Below, piece after piece: positions 19,581 to 28,419 of a DNA stretch of 49,763 bases (position 1 is its first letter; each line of letters starts with the position of its first letter). The stretch comes from Oscillospiraceae bacterium (GTDB lineage: Bacteria > Bacillota > Clostridia > Oscillospirales > Ruminococcaceae). The position numbers and the translations under genes are program-made. The DNA lies in contig JAFTZY010000009.1 in NCBI GenBank assembly GCA_017460955.1, forward strand, positions 1-49,763, given 5' to 3'. Below the pieces are notes generated by a model that was given only the letters and a program-made list of their open reading frames with translations, did not search any database and was not told the origin of the DNA.

Positions 19581-21110
19581 TTGCGCAAACTGATACGGAT
19601 CCTGTTCAACCGGAATACCATGTTCGTCATGATGCTGCTTTTGCAGATCACCGTGCTCGTTCTGACCATTGTGTTCCTCAGCCAGCACTATCTGCTGATC
19701 TACCTGGGGATCATGGCGCTCAATGCCGTGCTGGTGGTGTACATTTCCAATACGGCGGAAAATCCTTCCTACAAGATCCCGTGGCTCATCGCCATGCTGG
19801 TCATGCCGCTGTTCGCGGGCCTGGCCTATCTGTTGATCAAAACGGACATCGGCCATCGTGTGTTCAAGCGCACCTATGCGCAGAAGGTGAAGGATACGCA
19901 GGATTTCCTGCCCCAGGAGAGCACGACACTGTCCCGGCTCGGCGAGCAGTTTCCGGAATATGCGGGACTGTCCGATTATCTCCTGCACTATGGCGGCTAC
20001 CCGGTGTATCCATGCCGGGAGGCACAGTATTTTCCGGACGGCCTGGAGATGTTCGAGGCCATGAAGGAGGAGATCCGTGCGGCAAAGCGGTATATCTTCC
20101 TGGAATTCTTCATCATCTCCAAGGGCAGCATGTGGGAGGAGCTGCTGACGCTGCTCCGGGAACGTGCCGCTGCCGGTGTGGATGTCCGCATCCTGTACGA
20201 CGGCTTCGGCACGCAGTTCATGATGCCCGGCCACTATTTTGAGGACCTGAAGGACTACGGCATCGAATGCCGTGTTTTCAACAGCTTCAAGCCCTTCCTC
20301 TCGAGCTCCCAGAACAACCGCGACCACCGCAAGATCCTCGTGATCGACGGGGCGTGCGCCTTCACGGGCGGCGTGAACATCGCCGATGAGTATATCAACC
20401 GCAAGATGCGCTTCGGCCACTGGAAGGACGGCGGCATGCTGTGCAGGGGGGAGGCGGCATGGAGCTTCACAGTCATGTTCCTCCAGCTGTGGGAGATGGA
20501 GAATCAGGACCACAGCCAGCTTGAGATCTACCGCCCGCAGTGCCGTTTTCCGGCAAGCTATGAGGGCTTTTTGCAGCCCTACAGCGATTCGCCGACGGAC
20601 GAGGAGTATGTCGGCAGGAACGTCTACCTTGACATCATAAGCAATGCCAGACGCTACGTCTATATCATGACCCCCTACCTCATCCCGGATCATGAGCTCA
20701 TCACAGCACTCGGACTCGCTGCCCGCAAAGGGGTCGATGTCCGGCTCATCACGCCCCATATCCCGGATAAGTGGTACGCCTACAGCACCGCCTGGAGCTA
20801 CTACGGGGAGCTGATCGACGCGGGCGTTCGCATTTTTGAATACGGCCCGGGCTTCATCCATGCCAAGAATTTTGTGGCGGATGACCGCATCGGCGTGGTC
20901 GGGACGATCAATCTCGACTACCGCAGCCTCTACCTGCATTTTGAATGCGCTGCCGTGTTCTACGGCTGCCGAACTGTCCGTGACATCAAGAAGGATTTTG
21001 ACAAAACACTCGCAGAGAGCATCGAGATCCGCAGCGAGGACTGTGCCTCACGCCCGCTCTATAAGCGGATGGTAGGCTGGGTACTCCGGCTGGTCGCACC
21101 GCTCCTGTAG
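19581..21110 (+). CDS. cls: Cardiolipin synthase (phospholipase D type)
   Basis: Joins two phosphatidylglycerols into cardiolipin at the membrane. The 509-residue protein has two N-terminal membrane helices (about 13-33 and 40-58) and a third hydrophobic stretch near 68-85, then two HKD catalytic motifs, HRKILVIDG near residue 250 and HAKNFVADD near 430. TTG at 19581 is the start, with AAGGGGGTGA ahead of it. It lies 12 bases after uvrA, so it probably rides on the same transcript. Confidence 0.93.
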   Translation: MRKLIRILFNRNTMFVMMLLLQITVLVLTIVFLSQHYLLIYLGIMALNAVLVVYISNTAENPSYKIPWLIAMLVMPLFAGLAYLLIKTDIGHRVFKRTYAQKVKDTQDFLPQESTTLSRLGEQFPEYAGLSDYLLHYGGYPVYPCREAQYFPDGLEMFEAMKEEIRAAKRYIFLEFFIISKGSMWEELLTLLRERAAAGVDVRILYDGFGTQFMMPGHYFEDLKDYGIECRVFNSFKPFLSSSQNNRDHRKILVIDGACAFTGGVNIADEYINRKMRFGHWKDGGMLCRGEAAWSFTVMFLQLWEMENQDHSQLEIYRPQCRFPASYEGFLQPYSDSPTDEEYVGRNVYLDIISNARRYVYIMTPYLIPDHELITALGLAARKGVDVRLITPHIPDKWYAYSTAWSYYGELIDAGVRIFEYGPGFIHAKNFVADDRIGVVGTINLDYRSLYLHFECAAVFYGCRTVRDIKKDFDKTLAESIEIRSEDCASRPLYKRMVGWVLRLVAPLL

Positions 21111-21163
21111 CATCCCAATAATCCCCGGCGTGATGCCGGTCAAACCGAAAGGAGTCCTATCAC

Positions 21164-21994
21164 ATGAACGAATGTACACATGACTGCAGCACCTGCGGCA
21201 GCAGCTGCGCCGAGCGCACCGAGCCCCAGAGCCTGCTCGAAAAGCCCAATGCCCTCAGCCGTATTGGCAAGGTCATCGGCGTTGTCAGCGGCAAGGGCGG
21301 TGTCGGCAAATCCCTCATCTCCTCCATGCTCGCCGTTGGCGTGCAGCGTGCCGGAAAGCATGCCGCCATCCTCGATGCGGACATCACAGGACCGTCCATC
21401 CCGAAGGCCTTCGGCATCAAGGAGCGCGTGCTCGGCAATGAGCTGGGCATGATCCCCGCACGCTCGAAGATGGGAACGGACATCATGTCCGTCAACCTCA
21501 TGCTCGAGAACGACACCGATCCCGTTGTCTGGAGGGGCCCCGTCATTGCCGGCGTGGTCAAGCAGTTCTGGACGGACGTGATCTGGGACAATGTGGACTA
21601 TATGTTTGTGGATATGCCGCCCGGAACCGGGGACGTGGCCCTGACGGTGTTCCAGAGCATCCCGGTGGACGGGATCATCATCGTGACCTCCCCGCAGGAT
21701 CTGGTCTCCATGATCGTACAGAAGGCCGTCAAGATGGCCGGCATGATGAACATCCCGATCCTCGGCATCGTCGAGAACATGAGCTATGCAGTATGTCCCG
21801 ACTGCGGCAAAAAGATCATGATCTACGGCGAGAGCCATGTAGGAGATATTGCCAGGGACTACGGCATCCCGCTGCTTGCACAGCTGCCCTTTGACCCGTC
21901 GCTTGCCAAGTGCTGCGACCTGGGTGTGATCGAGCTGCACGAATCCACGGAGCTCGACTGCGCCGTTGCGACCCTCCTCGGTGAGGAGGCATGA
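21164..21994 (+). CDS. Mrp/NBP35-type P-loop Fe-S cluster carrier
   Basis: A cytosolic ATPase that assembles or carries Fe-S clusters. The deviant Walker A motif VSGKGGVGKS is near residue 45, followed by LDADITGPS and the VDMPPGTGDV switch. The N-terminus has a cysteine cluster CxxxCxxCxxxC (residues 4-15), a ferredoxin-like or NBP35-like feature, and the C-terminal CPDCGKK supplies the CxxC that bridges a cluster in the dimer. 276 residues. An AAAGGAG ribosome site is present. Its name in databases would be Mrp or ApbC. Confidence 0.9.
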   Translation: MNECTHDCSTCGSSCAERTEPQSLLEKPNALSRIGKVIGVVSGKGGVGKSLISSMLAVGVQRAGKHAAILDADITGPSIPKAFGIKERVLGNELGMIPARSKMGTDIMSVNLMLENDTDPVVWRGPVIAGVVKQFWTDVIWDNVDYMFVDMPPGTGDVALTVFQSIPVDGIIIVTSPQDLVSMIVQKAVKMAGMMNIPILGIVENMSYAVCPDCGKKIMIYGESHVGDIARDYGIPLLAQLPFDPSLAKCCDLGVIELHESTELDCAVATLLGEEA

Positions 21995-22003
21995 CAGAAA
22001 TGA

Positions 22004-22031
22004 CGCCGCCTGCATCGTTTTGCAGGCGGCG
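22004..22031 (+). terminator. Strong GC hairpin after mrp
   Basis: Perfect 11-base arms CGCCGCCTGCA (22004-22014) and TGCAGGCGGCG (22021-22031) nine bases after the stop. No clean T-run follows, so it may pause or protect the 3' end as much as terminate. Confidence 0.5.
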
Positions 22032-22124
22032 CTGCTTCGTGAAAAGGAATTTTGTGTAAAATCACGAAAATGAAGTCTCCGAAAAATATGCCGATAGTTC
22101 GTTGAAAATAAAAAATAAGGAAAA

Positions 22125-22145
22125 TTGTGAAAAAAACTTTCACAA
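22125..22145. promoter_or_regulatory. Dyad upstream of the glycosyltransferase promoter
   Basis: TTGTGAAA (22125-22132) and TTTCACAA (22138-22145) form perfect eight-base arms around a five-base centre, ending seven bases before the -35 box. The stretch 22035-22150 is unusually AT-rich for this window. A regulator or activator site is plausible. No gene is seen in 21995-22216. Confidence 0.45.
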
Positions 22146-22152
22146 AAACCCC

Positions 22153-22181
22153 TTGCAATCTTCCCGAATATGTAGTATTAT
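22153..22181 (+). promoter_or_regulatory. Promoter of the glycosyltransferase gene
   Basis: TTGCAA at 22153-22158, 17-base spacer, TATTAT at 22176-22181. Start of transcription about 22188, some 30 bases before the ATG. This may also drive the downstream purine genes, since no other good promoter is visible before purE. Confidence 0.65.
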
Positions 22182-22216
22182 AGAATAGTATTAGTGTGGA
22201 CGTGAGGAGGCATAGT

Positions 22217-23182
22217 ATGAGTTTGATTTCGATCGTTGTGCCATGCTATAATGAGGAAGAGGTCCTTCCGCTTTTTTACACAGAGATCCAGAAGGTCATG
22301 CAGCAGATGCAGCAGGAGCATCCTTCGCTGACCTTTGAAATGCTGTATATCGACGACGGCTCCCGTGACAGGACGCTCGAGCTCCTGCGGGAGATGTCCC
22401 TGCACGATGACCGTGTACGCTACATCTCCTTCTCCCGGAACTTCGGGAAGGAGGCCGGCATGTATGCCGGGCTTGAGCAGTCGAAGGGCGACTACGTTGT
22501 CGTTATGGATGCGGACCTGCAGCATCCGCCGGCATTCCTGCCGAATATGTACAATTTCGTCAAGGACGGGGAGTACGACTGCGCCACGACCCGGCGTGTC
22601 AGCCGGGAGGGCGAATCCAAGGTGCGCTCCTTCTTTGCCAGAGCCTTCTACCGCCTCATGAACCGTATTTCCCAGACGGAGATCGTGGACGGTGCGCAGG
22701 ATTTCCGCTTCATGACCCGCCAGATGGTCGATGCCATCCTGGGGATGCATGAGTACAGCCGGTTCTCCAAGGGCATCTTCAGCTGGGTCGGCTTTAAGAC
22801 AAGATACATTGAGTACGAGAACGTGGAGCGTCCGGCCGGGACCTCCTCCTGGTCCTTCTGGGGACTGTTCCGCTACTCGATCGAGGGGATCATCGCCTTC
22901 TCCACCGCACCGCTGATGGTACCCGTGGTCATCGGTATCATCAATTTCGTGATCTCGGCACTTCTGATCGTGCTGCTGATCGTACAGCTCCTGCTGCACT
23001 CCACCTTGGTCCCCGTGACCATCGTTCTGTGGGTACTGTTCCTTATCAGCAGCATGCAGCTGTTCAGCACGGGCATCCTCGGACAGTATCTCTCCAAGAC
23101 CTACATGGAATCCAAGCACCGGCCGATCTACCTGATGCGTGAGAACGAGGAGATCTATCGCTCCCGCACGCAGGCAAAGTGA
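22217..23182 (+). CDS. Family 2 glycosyltransferase, GtrB/dolichol-phosphate-mannose-synthase type
   Basis: Likely moves a sugar from a nucleotide donor to a polyprenyl phosphate on the cytoplasmic face of the membrane. The 321-residue protein begins with the GT-A motif SIVVPCYNEEEVLPLF, then the donor-binding IDDGSRD (about residue 52) and the metal-binding VMDADLQHP (about 97-105). Two membrane helices follow near residues 231-260 and 270-292, with a short cytoplasmic tail. TGAGGAGG lies upstream of the ATG at 22217. The stop overlaps the GTG of the next gene. The sugar and acceptor are not readable from the sequence. Confidence 0.88.
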   Translation: MSLISIVVPCYNEEEVLPLFYTEIQKVMQQMQQEHPSLTFEMLYIDDGSRDRTLELLREMSLHDDRVRYISFSRNFGKEAGMYAGLEQSKGDYVVVMDADLQHPPAFLPNMYNFVKDGEYDCATTRRVSREGESKVRSFFARAFYRLMNRISQTEIVDGAQDFRFMTRQMVDAILGMHEYSRFSKGIFSWVGFKTRYIEYENVERPAGTSSWSFWGLFRYSIEGIIAFSTAPLMVPVVIGIINFVISALLIVLLIVQLLLHSTLVPVTIVLWVLFLISSMQLFSTGILGQYLSKTYMESKHRPIYLMRENEEIYRSRTQAK

Positions 23183-24198
23183 GTAACCGCGCCAAGCTCC
23201 TGCTGTCCTTCCTGTTCATTGCCGCGATCATCCTGTGTGTGGGCCTGACCCGATTCTATTTCGACGTCACCAAGAACACGGGAGCCGGCAGCGGTGAGGA
23301 TGCGGCAGCCTCCATCACAGCCGCCTACGGTGATATGCGGATCTTCCAGAGCGTCAACGGCTATTACGGCCTGCTCGATGCGGAGGGGACCGTGGTCATC
23401 GCCCCGGAGTGGATGGAGATCCTCGATGTGACGGACAGGCTCGTGATCGTCTCCAAGCGCATGGGCGATGAGGTGCTCATCGGCGGCGTGGATTATGAGG
23501 AAAACGTCGTTCTGCCGTTTGCGTTCTCCGCCATGACGGAGGTCGCCGACCGCTACCATATCGGTACCGTGGCGGACGACGGGACCCGGCTCGTGCTCGA
23601 TACCGACTATCAGCCCATTTTCCGCCGCAGCTATGAATCCGTCAGCTATGAAAGCGGGATCCTGCTTCTGACCACACAGGGCTGTACCTTCCGGTACGAT
23701 CTGTCCAAGGAGCCGCCCGCCCTGCAGCGCGCACAGATGCAGTGCATGATGGACACGGTCCGGCTCGACTGGAATGTCGGCAACCAGGTCTATCTTGCCG
23801 TATTCTCCGAGGAGGATCTTCTGCGCATCAACCGATGCGTCAGTGCCTATATGGACATGCTGCTGCAAAGTGATTTCACGGATCTGCCGGAGATCTCCGG
23901 CAGCGACTACATCGGCGGCCTGACCAAGCCCGGTACCTTCACCGATCTGACAGTGGACGGTGTGAGCAATTTTTCCTTTGCACAGAAGGAGCGGGAGGAC
24001 GGCACCAAGGAGGACGGCGTCTATTCGTTCCGCTACACACTGTCGTGTCATCCGGAAAACGGGGACAGCCAGACCGTCATCATCGGCCTGAGCTTTGTCC
24101 GCAACGCCGATAACAATATGATCCTGTCGGGCGCCAACCTCGACTTCCAGAGTGCGGAGCTCTCCGCGCCGGAGGAGACCCAGGCACCCGAGGAATAG
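23179..24198 (+). CDS. Membrane-anchored extracellular protein, WG-repeat-like
   Basis: A 339-residue protein with a GTG start overlapping the glycosyltransferase stop (GTGA), so translation is coupled. Residues 7-25 form one membrane anchor; the rest is predicted outside the cell. The part at about 50-90 (YYGLLDAEGTVVIAPEWMEI) resembles a WG or beta-propeller-like repeat; the remainder is not recognised. The C-terminus is acidic and proline-rich. Coupling to the glycosyltransferase suggests a shared envelope task, which is inference. Confidence 0.65.
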   Translation: MSNRAKLLLSFLFIAAIILCVGLTRFYFDVTKNTGAGSGEDAAASITAAYGDMRIFQSVNGYYGLLDAEGTVVIAPEWMEILDVTDRLVIVSKRMGDEVLIGGVDYEENVVLPFAFSAMTEVADRYHIGTVADDGTRLVLDTDYQPIFRRSYESVSYESGILLLTTQGCTFRYDLSKEPPALQRAQMQCMMDTVRLDWNVGNQVYLAVFSEEDLLRINRCVSAYMDMLLQSDFTDLPEISGSDYIGGLTKPGTFTDLTVDGVSNFSFAQKEREDGTKEDGVYSFRYTLSCHPENGDSQTVIIGLSFVRNADNNMILSGANLDFQSAELSAPEETQAPEE

Positions 24199-24286
24199 TG
24201 CGGCTCTCGAGCGGCACAGCACTGCGGACGGCCAACCGTGCCGCCGCCCGCAGGGAACACCAGCGCACGGAGAAATGAGGCGTCTT

Positions 24287-24787
24287 ATGTCTAAAAAAGT
24301 GGCAGTCATCATGGGCAGTGACAGCGACTTCCCCGTAGTCAAGGCAGCCGTCGAAAAGCTGAAAAGCTTCGGCGTACCCTACGAGGTGCATGTCATGTCC
24401 GCACACCGTACCCCGGAGGAAGCGGCGGGCTTTGCCAAGTCTGCGGCGGACAACGGCTTCGGCGTGATCATTGCGGCAGCCGGCAAGGCAGCACATCTCG
24501 GCGGCGTCCTGGCAGCACATACCGCTTTGCCCGTCATCGGGATCCCGATCAAATCGACCGCACTCGACGGAATGGATGCTCTGCTCTCCACCGTCCAGAT
24601 GCCGCCCGGTATCCCGGTCGCGACCGTGGGGATCGACAGTGCCGCCAATGCAGCCATTCTGGCAGTCCAGATGCTGGCCCTCTCCGATCCGGCGCTCACG
24701 CAGGCACTGGTGAAGATGAAGGAGGACATGGCGGAGGGCGTTCGCAAAAAGGACGCAGCCATGCAGGAAACGGTAAACTCCCTTTAA
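24287..24787 (+). CDS. purE: N5-carboxyaminoimidazole ribonucleotide mutase
   Basis: PurE shifts the carboxyl group of N5-CAIR to give CAIR in purine synthesis. The 166-residue protein has the class I signature [17 protein letters not shown], then VMSAHRTPE and [17 protein letters not shown], all active-site segments. The frame is open upstream to 24152, but the ATG at 24287 gives the normal N-terminus. The ribosome site is weak (ATGAGG). PurK, its usual partner, is not in the window. It heads the purine cluster, which runs to purD at 34819. Confidence 0.96.
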   Translation: MSKKVAVIMGSDSDFPVVKAAVEKLKSFGVPYEVHVMSAHRTPEEAAGFAKSAADNGFGVIIAAAGKAAHLGGVLAAHTALPVIGIPIKSTALDGMDALLSTVQMPPGIPVATVGIDSAANAAILAVQMLALSDPALTQALVKMKEDMAEGVRKKDAAMQETVNSL

Positions 24788-24816
24788 GCGAAGGGCAACA
24801 TAGAAGATGGAGGTTT

Positions 24817-25539
24817 ATGAAAATGGAAAACGTAATCAAGGGTGAACAGCTGTACGAGGGTAAGGCCAAGAAGGTCTATGCCACGAATGATCCGGACCTG
24901 GTGATCGTCGATTACAAGGACGATGCCACCGCCTTCAACGGCGAGAAGAAGGGTACCATCAGCGGCAAGGGCGTCATCAACAACAAGATGACCAACTACA
25001 TGTTCGGCCTGCTCGAGAAGGAGGGCGTTCCGACCCATCTGGTGGAGGAGATCTCCGACCGTGAGACCATCGTCAAGAAGGTCTCTATCGTACCGCTTGA
25101 GGTCATCATCCGCAACGTGGCTGCCGGCAGCTTCTCCAAGAGAATGGGCGTTGAGGAGGGCACCAAGCTCCTGACCCCGATCCTCGAATTCAGCTACAAG
25201 AACGATGATCTGGGCGACCCGTTCATCAACGATTACTATGCACTCGCGCTCGGCCTTGCCACCAAGGAGGAGCTCGATACGATCGCCAAGTATGCCTTCA
25301 AGGTCAACGAGTTCATGGTCGGCTTCTTCAAGAAGCTGAACATCGACCTCATCGACTTCAAGATCGAATTCGGCCGCTTCCATGACCAGATCCTGCTCGC
25401 CGACGAGATCTCGCCGGATACCTGCCGTTTCTGGGACAGCACCACGCACGAGAAGCTCGACAAGGACCGCTTCCGCAGAGATATGGGCGGCGTCGAGGAG
25501 GCCTACCAGGAAATCATGAAGCGTCTGATGGGAGAATAA
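24817..25539 (+). CDS. purC: SAICAR synthetase
   Basis: PurC joins aspartate to CAIR using ATP. The 240-residue protein has the ATP-grasp-like N-terminal motif [13 protein letters not shown], the substrate motif [14 protein letters not shown] and the conserved [10 protein letters not shown] and [14 protein letters not shown] segments. GATGGAGG lies just before the ATG at 24817; a second ATG at 24823 is better spaced and is an alternative start. A 29-base gap follows purE and a single base separates the stop from the next gene. Confidence 0.97.
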   Translation: MKMENVIKGEQLYEGKAKKVYATNDPDLVIVDYKDDATAFNGEKKGTISGKGVINNKMTNYMFGLLEKEGVPTHLVEEISDRETIVKKVSIVPLEVIIRNVAAGSFSKRMGVEEGTKLLTPILEFSYKNDDLGDPFINDYYALALGLATKEELDTIAKYAFKVNEFMVGFFKKLNIDLIDFKIEFGRFHDQILLADEISPDTCRFWDSTTHEKLDKDRFRRDMGGVEEAYQEIMKRLMGE

Positions 25540-25540
25540 T

Positions 25541-26962
25541 ATGGGCGGATTTTTCGGAGCAGCTTCCGAAAATGACTGTGTCATGGATGTCTTTTTCGGG
25601 ACGGATTATCATTCACACCTCGGCACCCGCCGGGGCGGCATGACAGCGTATTCTCCGGAGCGCGGCTTCCAGAGAAGCATTCACAGCATCGAAAATTCCC
25701 CCTTCCGGACCAAGTTTGAAAATGATATTGCCAATATGCACGGCGGACTGTGCATCGGCTGCATCAGCGATACCGATCCGCAGCCGATCCTGATGCGCTC
25801 AAAATTCGGCCTGTTCGCAGTTTGCAGCATCGGCGTCATCCAGAATGCCCAGGCGCTCGTCACAGAGCTTCTGCAAAACGGATGTGCCAGCTTTGAGGCC
25901 ATGAGCAGCGGCAACATCAACTCCGGTGACCTCATCGGTGCCCTGATCTCACAGAAGGACACCATCACCGATGGCATCCGCTATGCACAGGAGAAGATCG
26001 TCGGCACCATGTCGCTCCTGCTGCTGACGGAGGACGGGATCATCGCCGCCCGTGACAAGGACGGCCGCCTCCCCATCATCGTCGGCAAGCGCAGTGACGG
26101 CTACTGCCTGTCCTTTGAATCCTTTGCCTTCCAGAAGCTCGGCTACTACACGCACAAGGAGCTGCGGGCAGGGGAGATCGTCCGGGTGACCGCCAGGGGC
26201 TGTGAGGTCCTCTCGCCCGGCACCGATTCGCTCAAGATCTGCTCGTTCCTGTGGACCTATTACGGCTATCCCAATGCCGTGTATGAGGGCGTGACCGTGG
26301 AGACCATGCGCACCAGAAACGGCGAGATCATGGCGCAGAACGACATCGACAACGGATGTCTGCCGGACGTGGATTATATCTGCGGTGTCCCGGATTCCGG
26401 TACGCCCCATGCTATCGGCTATGCCAACCGCAGCGGCATCCCGTTTGCAAGACCCTTTATCAAATACACGCCCACCTGGCCGAGAAGCTTCATGCCCACC
26501 AACCAGAGCATGCGCAACCAGGTCGCCAAGATGAAGCTCATCCCCGTGCATGAGTTGATCGAGGGCAAGCGTCTGCTCTTTGTGGATGACAGCATCGTGC
26601 GCGGCACGCAGATGCGTGAGACGGTGGAGTTCCTGTACGAGAACGGCGCTAAGGAGGTGCATATGCGCTCCGCCTGTCCGCCGATCATGTACGGCTGCAA
26701 GTACCTGAACTTCTCAAGAAGCACCTCCGAGATGGAGCTCATCGCACGGCAGGTCATTGACTGCTTTGAGGGCGCCGAGGGGGTAAAGCATCTTGATGAA
26801 TACAGCGATTCCCGCACCGAGCGGGGCAGACGGCTGTGTGACGAGATCTGCCGGCGTCTGAAGCTGACATCCCTGGAATTCCAGTCGCTGCCCGGTACCG
26901 TCAAGGCCATCGGCAGACCGGAATGCGAGCTTTGTACCTATTGCTGGAACGGAAAGGAATGA
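25541..26962 (+). CDS. PurF paralogue lacking the glutaminase cysteine
   Basis: A 473-residue amidophosphoribosyltransferase homologue. The N-terminal half is a class II amidotransferase fold (TDYHSHLGTRRGGM, GGLCIGCISD) but it begins MGGFFGAAS: where PurF has the catalytic cysteine after the initiator Met or a short propeptide there is glycine. No other early cysteine is placed to replace it (the first, in ENDCVMD, is at residue 13). The phosphoribosyltransferase half looks intact, with the PRPP loop LLFVDDSIVRGT near residue 348. Cysteines matching the Fe-S ligands of Bacillus-type PurF are present (SACPP, YGCKY, CELCTYC). It may use free ammonia, pair with the normal PurF, or regulate it. 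It is one base after purC and seven before purF. Confidence 0.85.
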   Translation: MGGFFGAASENDCVMDVFFGTDYHSHLGTRRGGMTAYSPERGFQRSIHSIENSPFRTKFENDIANMHGGLCIGCISDTDPQPILMRSKFGLFAVCSIGVIQNAQALVTELLQNGCASFEAMSSGNINSGDLIGALISQKDTITDGIRYAQEKIVGTMSLLLLTEDGIIAARDKDGRLPIIVGKRSDGYCLSFESFAFQKLGYYTHKELRAGEIVRVTARGCEVLSPGTDSLKICSFLWTYYGYPNAVYEGVTVETMRTRNGEIMAQNDIDNGCLPDVDYICGVPDSGTPHAIGYANRSGIPFARPFIKYTPTWPRSFMPTNQSMRNQVAKMKLIPVHELIEGKRLLFVDDSIVRGTQMRETVEFLYENGAKEVHMRSACPPIMYGCKYLNFSRSTSEMELIARQVIDCFEGAEGVKHLDEYSDSRTERGRRLCDEICRRLKLTSLEFQSLPGTVKAIGRPECELCTYCWNGKE

Positions 26963-26969
26963 TCCGACA

Positions 26970-28394
26970 GTGAACGATTCTGGGATCCGTGAGGAATGCG
27001 GCGTATTCGGCATTTATTCACCGCAAGCGGCGGATGTGGCCTCGCTGACCTATGCGGCCCTGTTCGCCCTGCAGCACCGCGGACAGGAGAGCTGCGGCAT
27101 CGTGGTCAATGACAGAGGCATTTTTACGCATCATAAGGACGTGGGACTCGTGCAGGAGGTCTTTTCCGGCCCCGTGCTGGACTCCCTCGGAGAGGGCAGC
27201 TGTGCCATCGGGCATGTGCGCTATTCTACGACCGGCAGCAACAGCCGTGTCAATGCACAGCCCCTGGTCGTTCGCCATATCAAGGGACCGCTTGCCATTG
27301 CACATAACGGCAATCTGGTCAATGCCCACGGGCTCCGGCAGCGCTACGAGCTGAAAGGCGCGATCTTCCAGTCCACCAACGACACCGAGGTCATTTCCTA
27401 TTGCCTGACCGAGCACCGTCTCAATAAAGACTCGATCGAGCGTGCCGTGGAGCACGCCATGTACGATCTCAAGGGCGCGTACTCCCTGGTCATCATGTCC
27501 GCACAGAAGCTCATCGCCGCAAGGGATCCGAACGGCTTTCGCCCCCTCGTGATGGGCAGCCTGCCCGACGGCAGCACTGTATTCGCCTCCGAGACCTGTG
27601 CGCTCGATGCGATCGGCGCCGATTTTATCCGGGATCTGCTGCCCGGTGAGATCATCGTGGCCGATAAGACCGGCGTGCGCTCCATCCGCACACACTGCGG
27701 CCGCAGATCATCCCTGTGCGTCTTTGAATTCGTGTACTTTGCCCGCCCCGATTCCGTGATCGAAGGATGCAGTGTCCACCGTGCCCGTCTGCGGGCAGGG
27801 GAGCTTCTGTGGAAGGAGCATCCGGTGGAGGCGGATGTCGTGATCGGCGTGCCGGACAGCGGCCTGGATGCTGCGCTCGGCTTTGCCCATGCCTCCGGCA
27901 TCCCGTATGGCGTGGGCTTTATCAAGAACCGCTATGTCGGTCGCACCTTCATCCAGCCCAGCCAGCAGCAGCGCTCCCGTGCCGTGCAGCTCAAGCTCAA
28001 TGCCGTGCGGGAAACGGTGGAGGGAAAGCGCGTTGTGCTCATCGACGACAGCATTGTCCGGGGCACGACCTCGGCCAGGATCGTCAAGCTTTTGCGCAGT
28101 GCCGGTGCTGCCGAGATCCACTTCCGGGTGTCCTGCCCGCCCTTTGTCAGTCCCTGCTATTTCGGAACGGATATTGACAGCAAGGAGCATCTGATCGCCT
28201 GTCAGACGGATATTCCCGGCATCTGCCGCACCATCGGCGCCGATTCCCTCGGCTATCTGAGCGTGGAAGGTGTGCAGAGGATCGCTGCTGAGGCACACTG
28301 CGGCTTCTGTACGGGCTGCTTTACCGGGGACTATCCGGTGGCCGTCCCCGCAGAGATGCCCAAGGATAAATTTGAATCAAAGCTCGAGGGCTGA
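26970..28394 (+). CDS. purF: Amidophosphoribosyltransferase
   Basis: PurF makes phosphoribosylamine from PRPP and glutamine, the first committed purine step. The 474-residue protein starts at GTG 26970 with a nine-residue propeptide ending in EE before the nucleophile, CGVFGIY (Cys10), the pattern of self-processing PurF. Further motifs: HRGQESCGI, VRYSTTGSN, HNGNLVN, and the PRPP loop VVLIDDSIVRGTTS. The C-terminal CGFCTGC with SCPP and PCYFG supplies ligands for a 4Fe-4S cluster as in Bacillus. AAAGGAATG precedes the start. Confidence 0.97.
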   Translation: MNDSGIREECGVFGIYSPQAADVASLTYAALFALQHRGQESCGIVVNDRGIFTHHKDVGLVQEVFSGPVLDSLGEGSCAIGHVRYSTTGSNSRVNAQPLVVRHIKGPLAIAHNGNLVNAHGLRQRYELKGAIFQSTNDTEVISYCLTEHRLNKDSIERAVEHAMYDLKGAYSLVIMSAQKLIAARDPNGFRPLVMGSLPDGSTVFASETCALDAIGADFIRDLLPGEIIVADKTGVRSIRTHCGRRSSLCVFEFVYFARPDSVIEGCSVHRARLRAGELLWKEHPVEADVVIGVPDSGLDAALGFAHASGIPYGVGFIKNRYVGRTFIQPSQQQRSRAVQLKLNAVRETVEGKRVVLIDDSIVRGTTSARIVKLLRSAGAAEIHFRVSCPPFVSPCYFGTDIDSKEHLIACQTDIPGICRTIGADSLGYLSVEGVQRIAAEAHCGFCTGCFTGDYPVAVPAEMPKDKFESKLEG

Positions 28395-28419
28395 GGCCTG
28401 TGCTTTAAGGAGGTAATCC

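Noticed and set aside
24199-24286. Purine riboswitch or PurR box before purE
   Set aside because: The 88-base gap is GC-rich with only weak stems; I could not find the purine aptamer core or a repeated PurR-type box.
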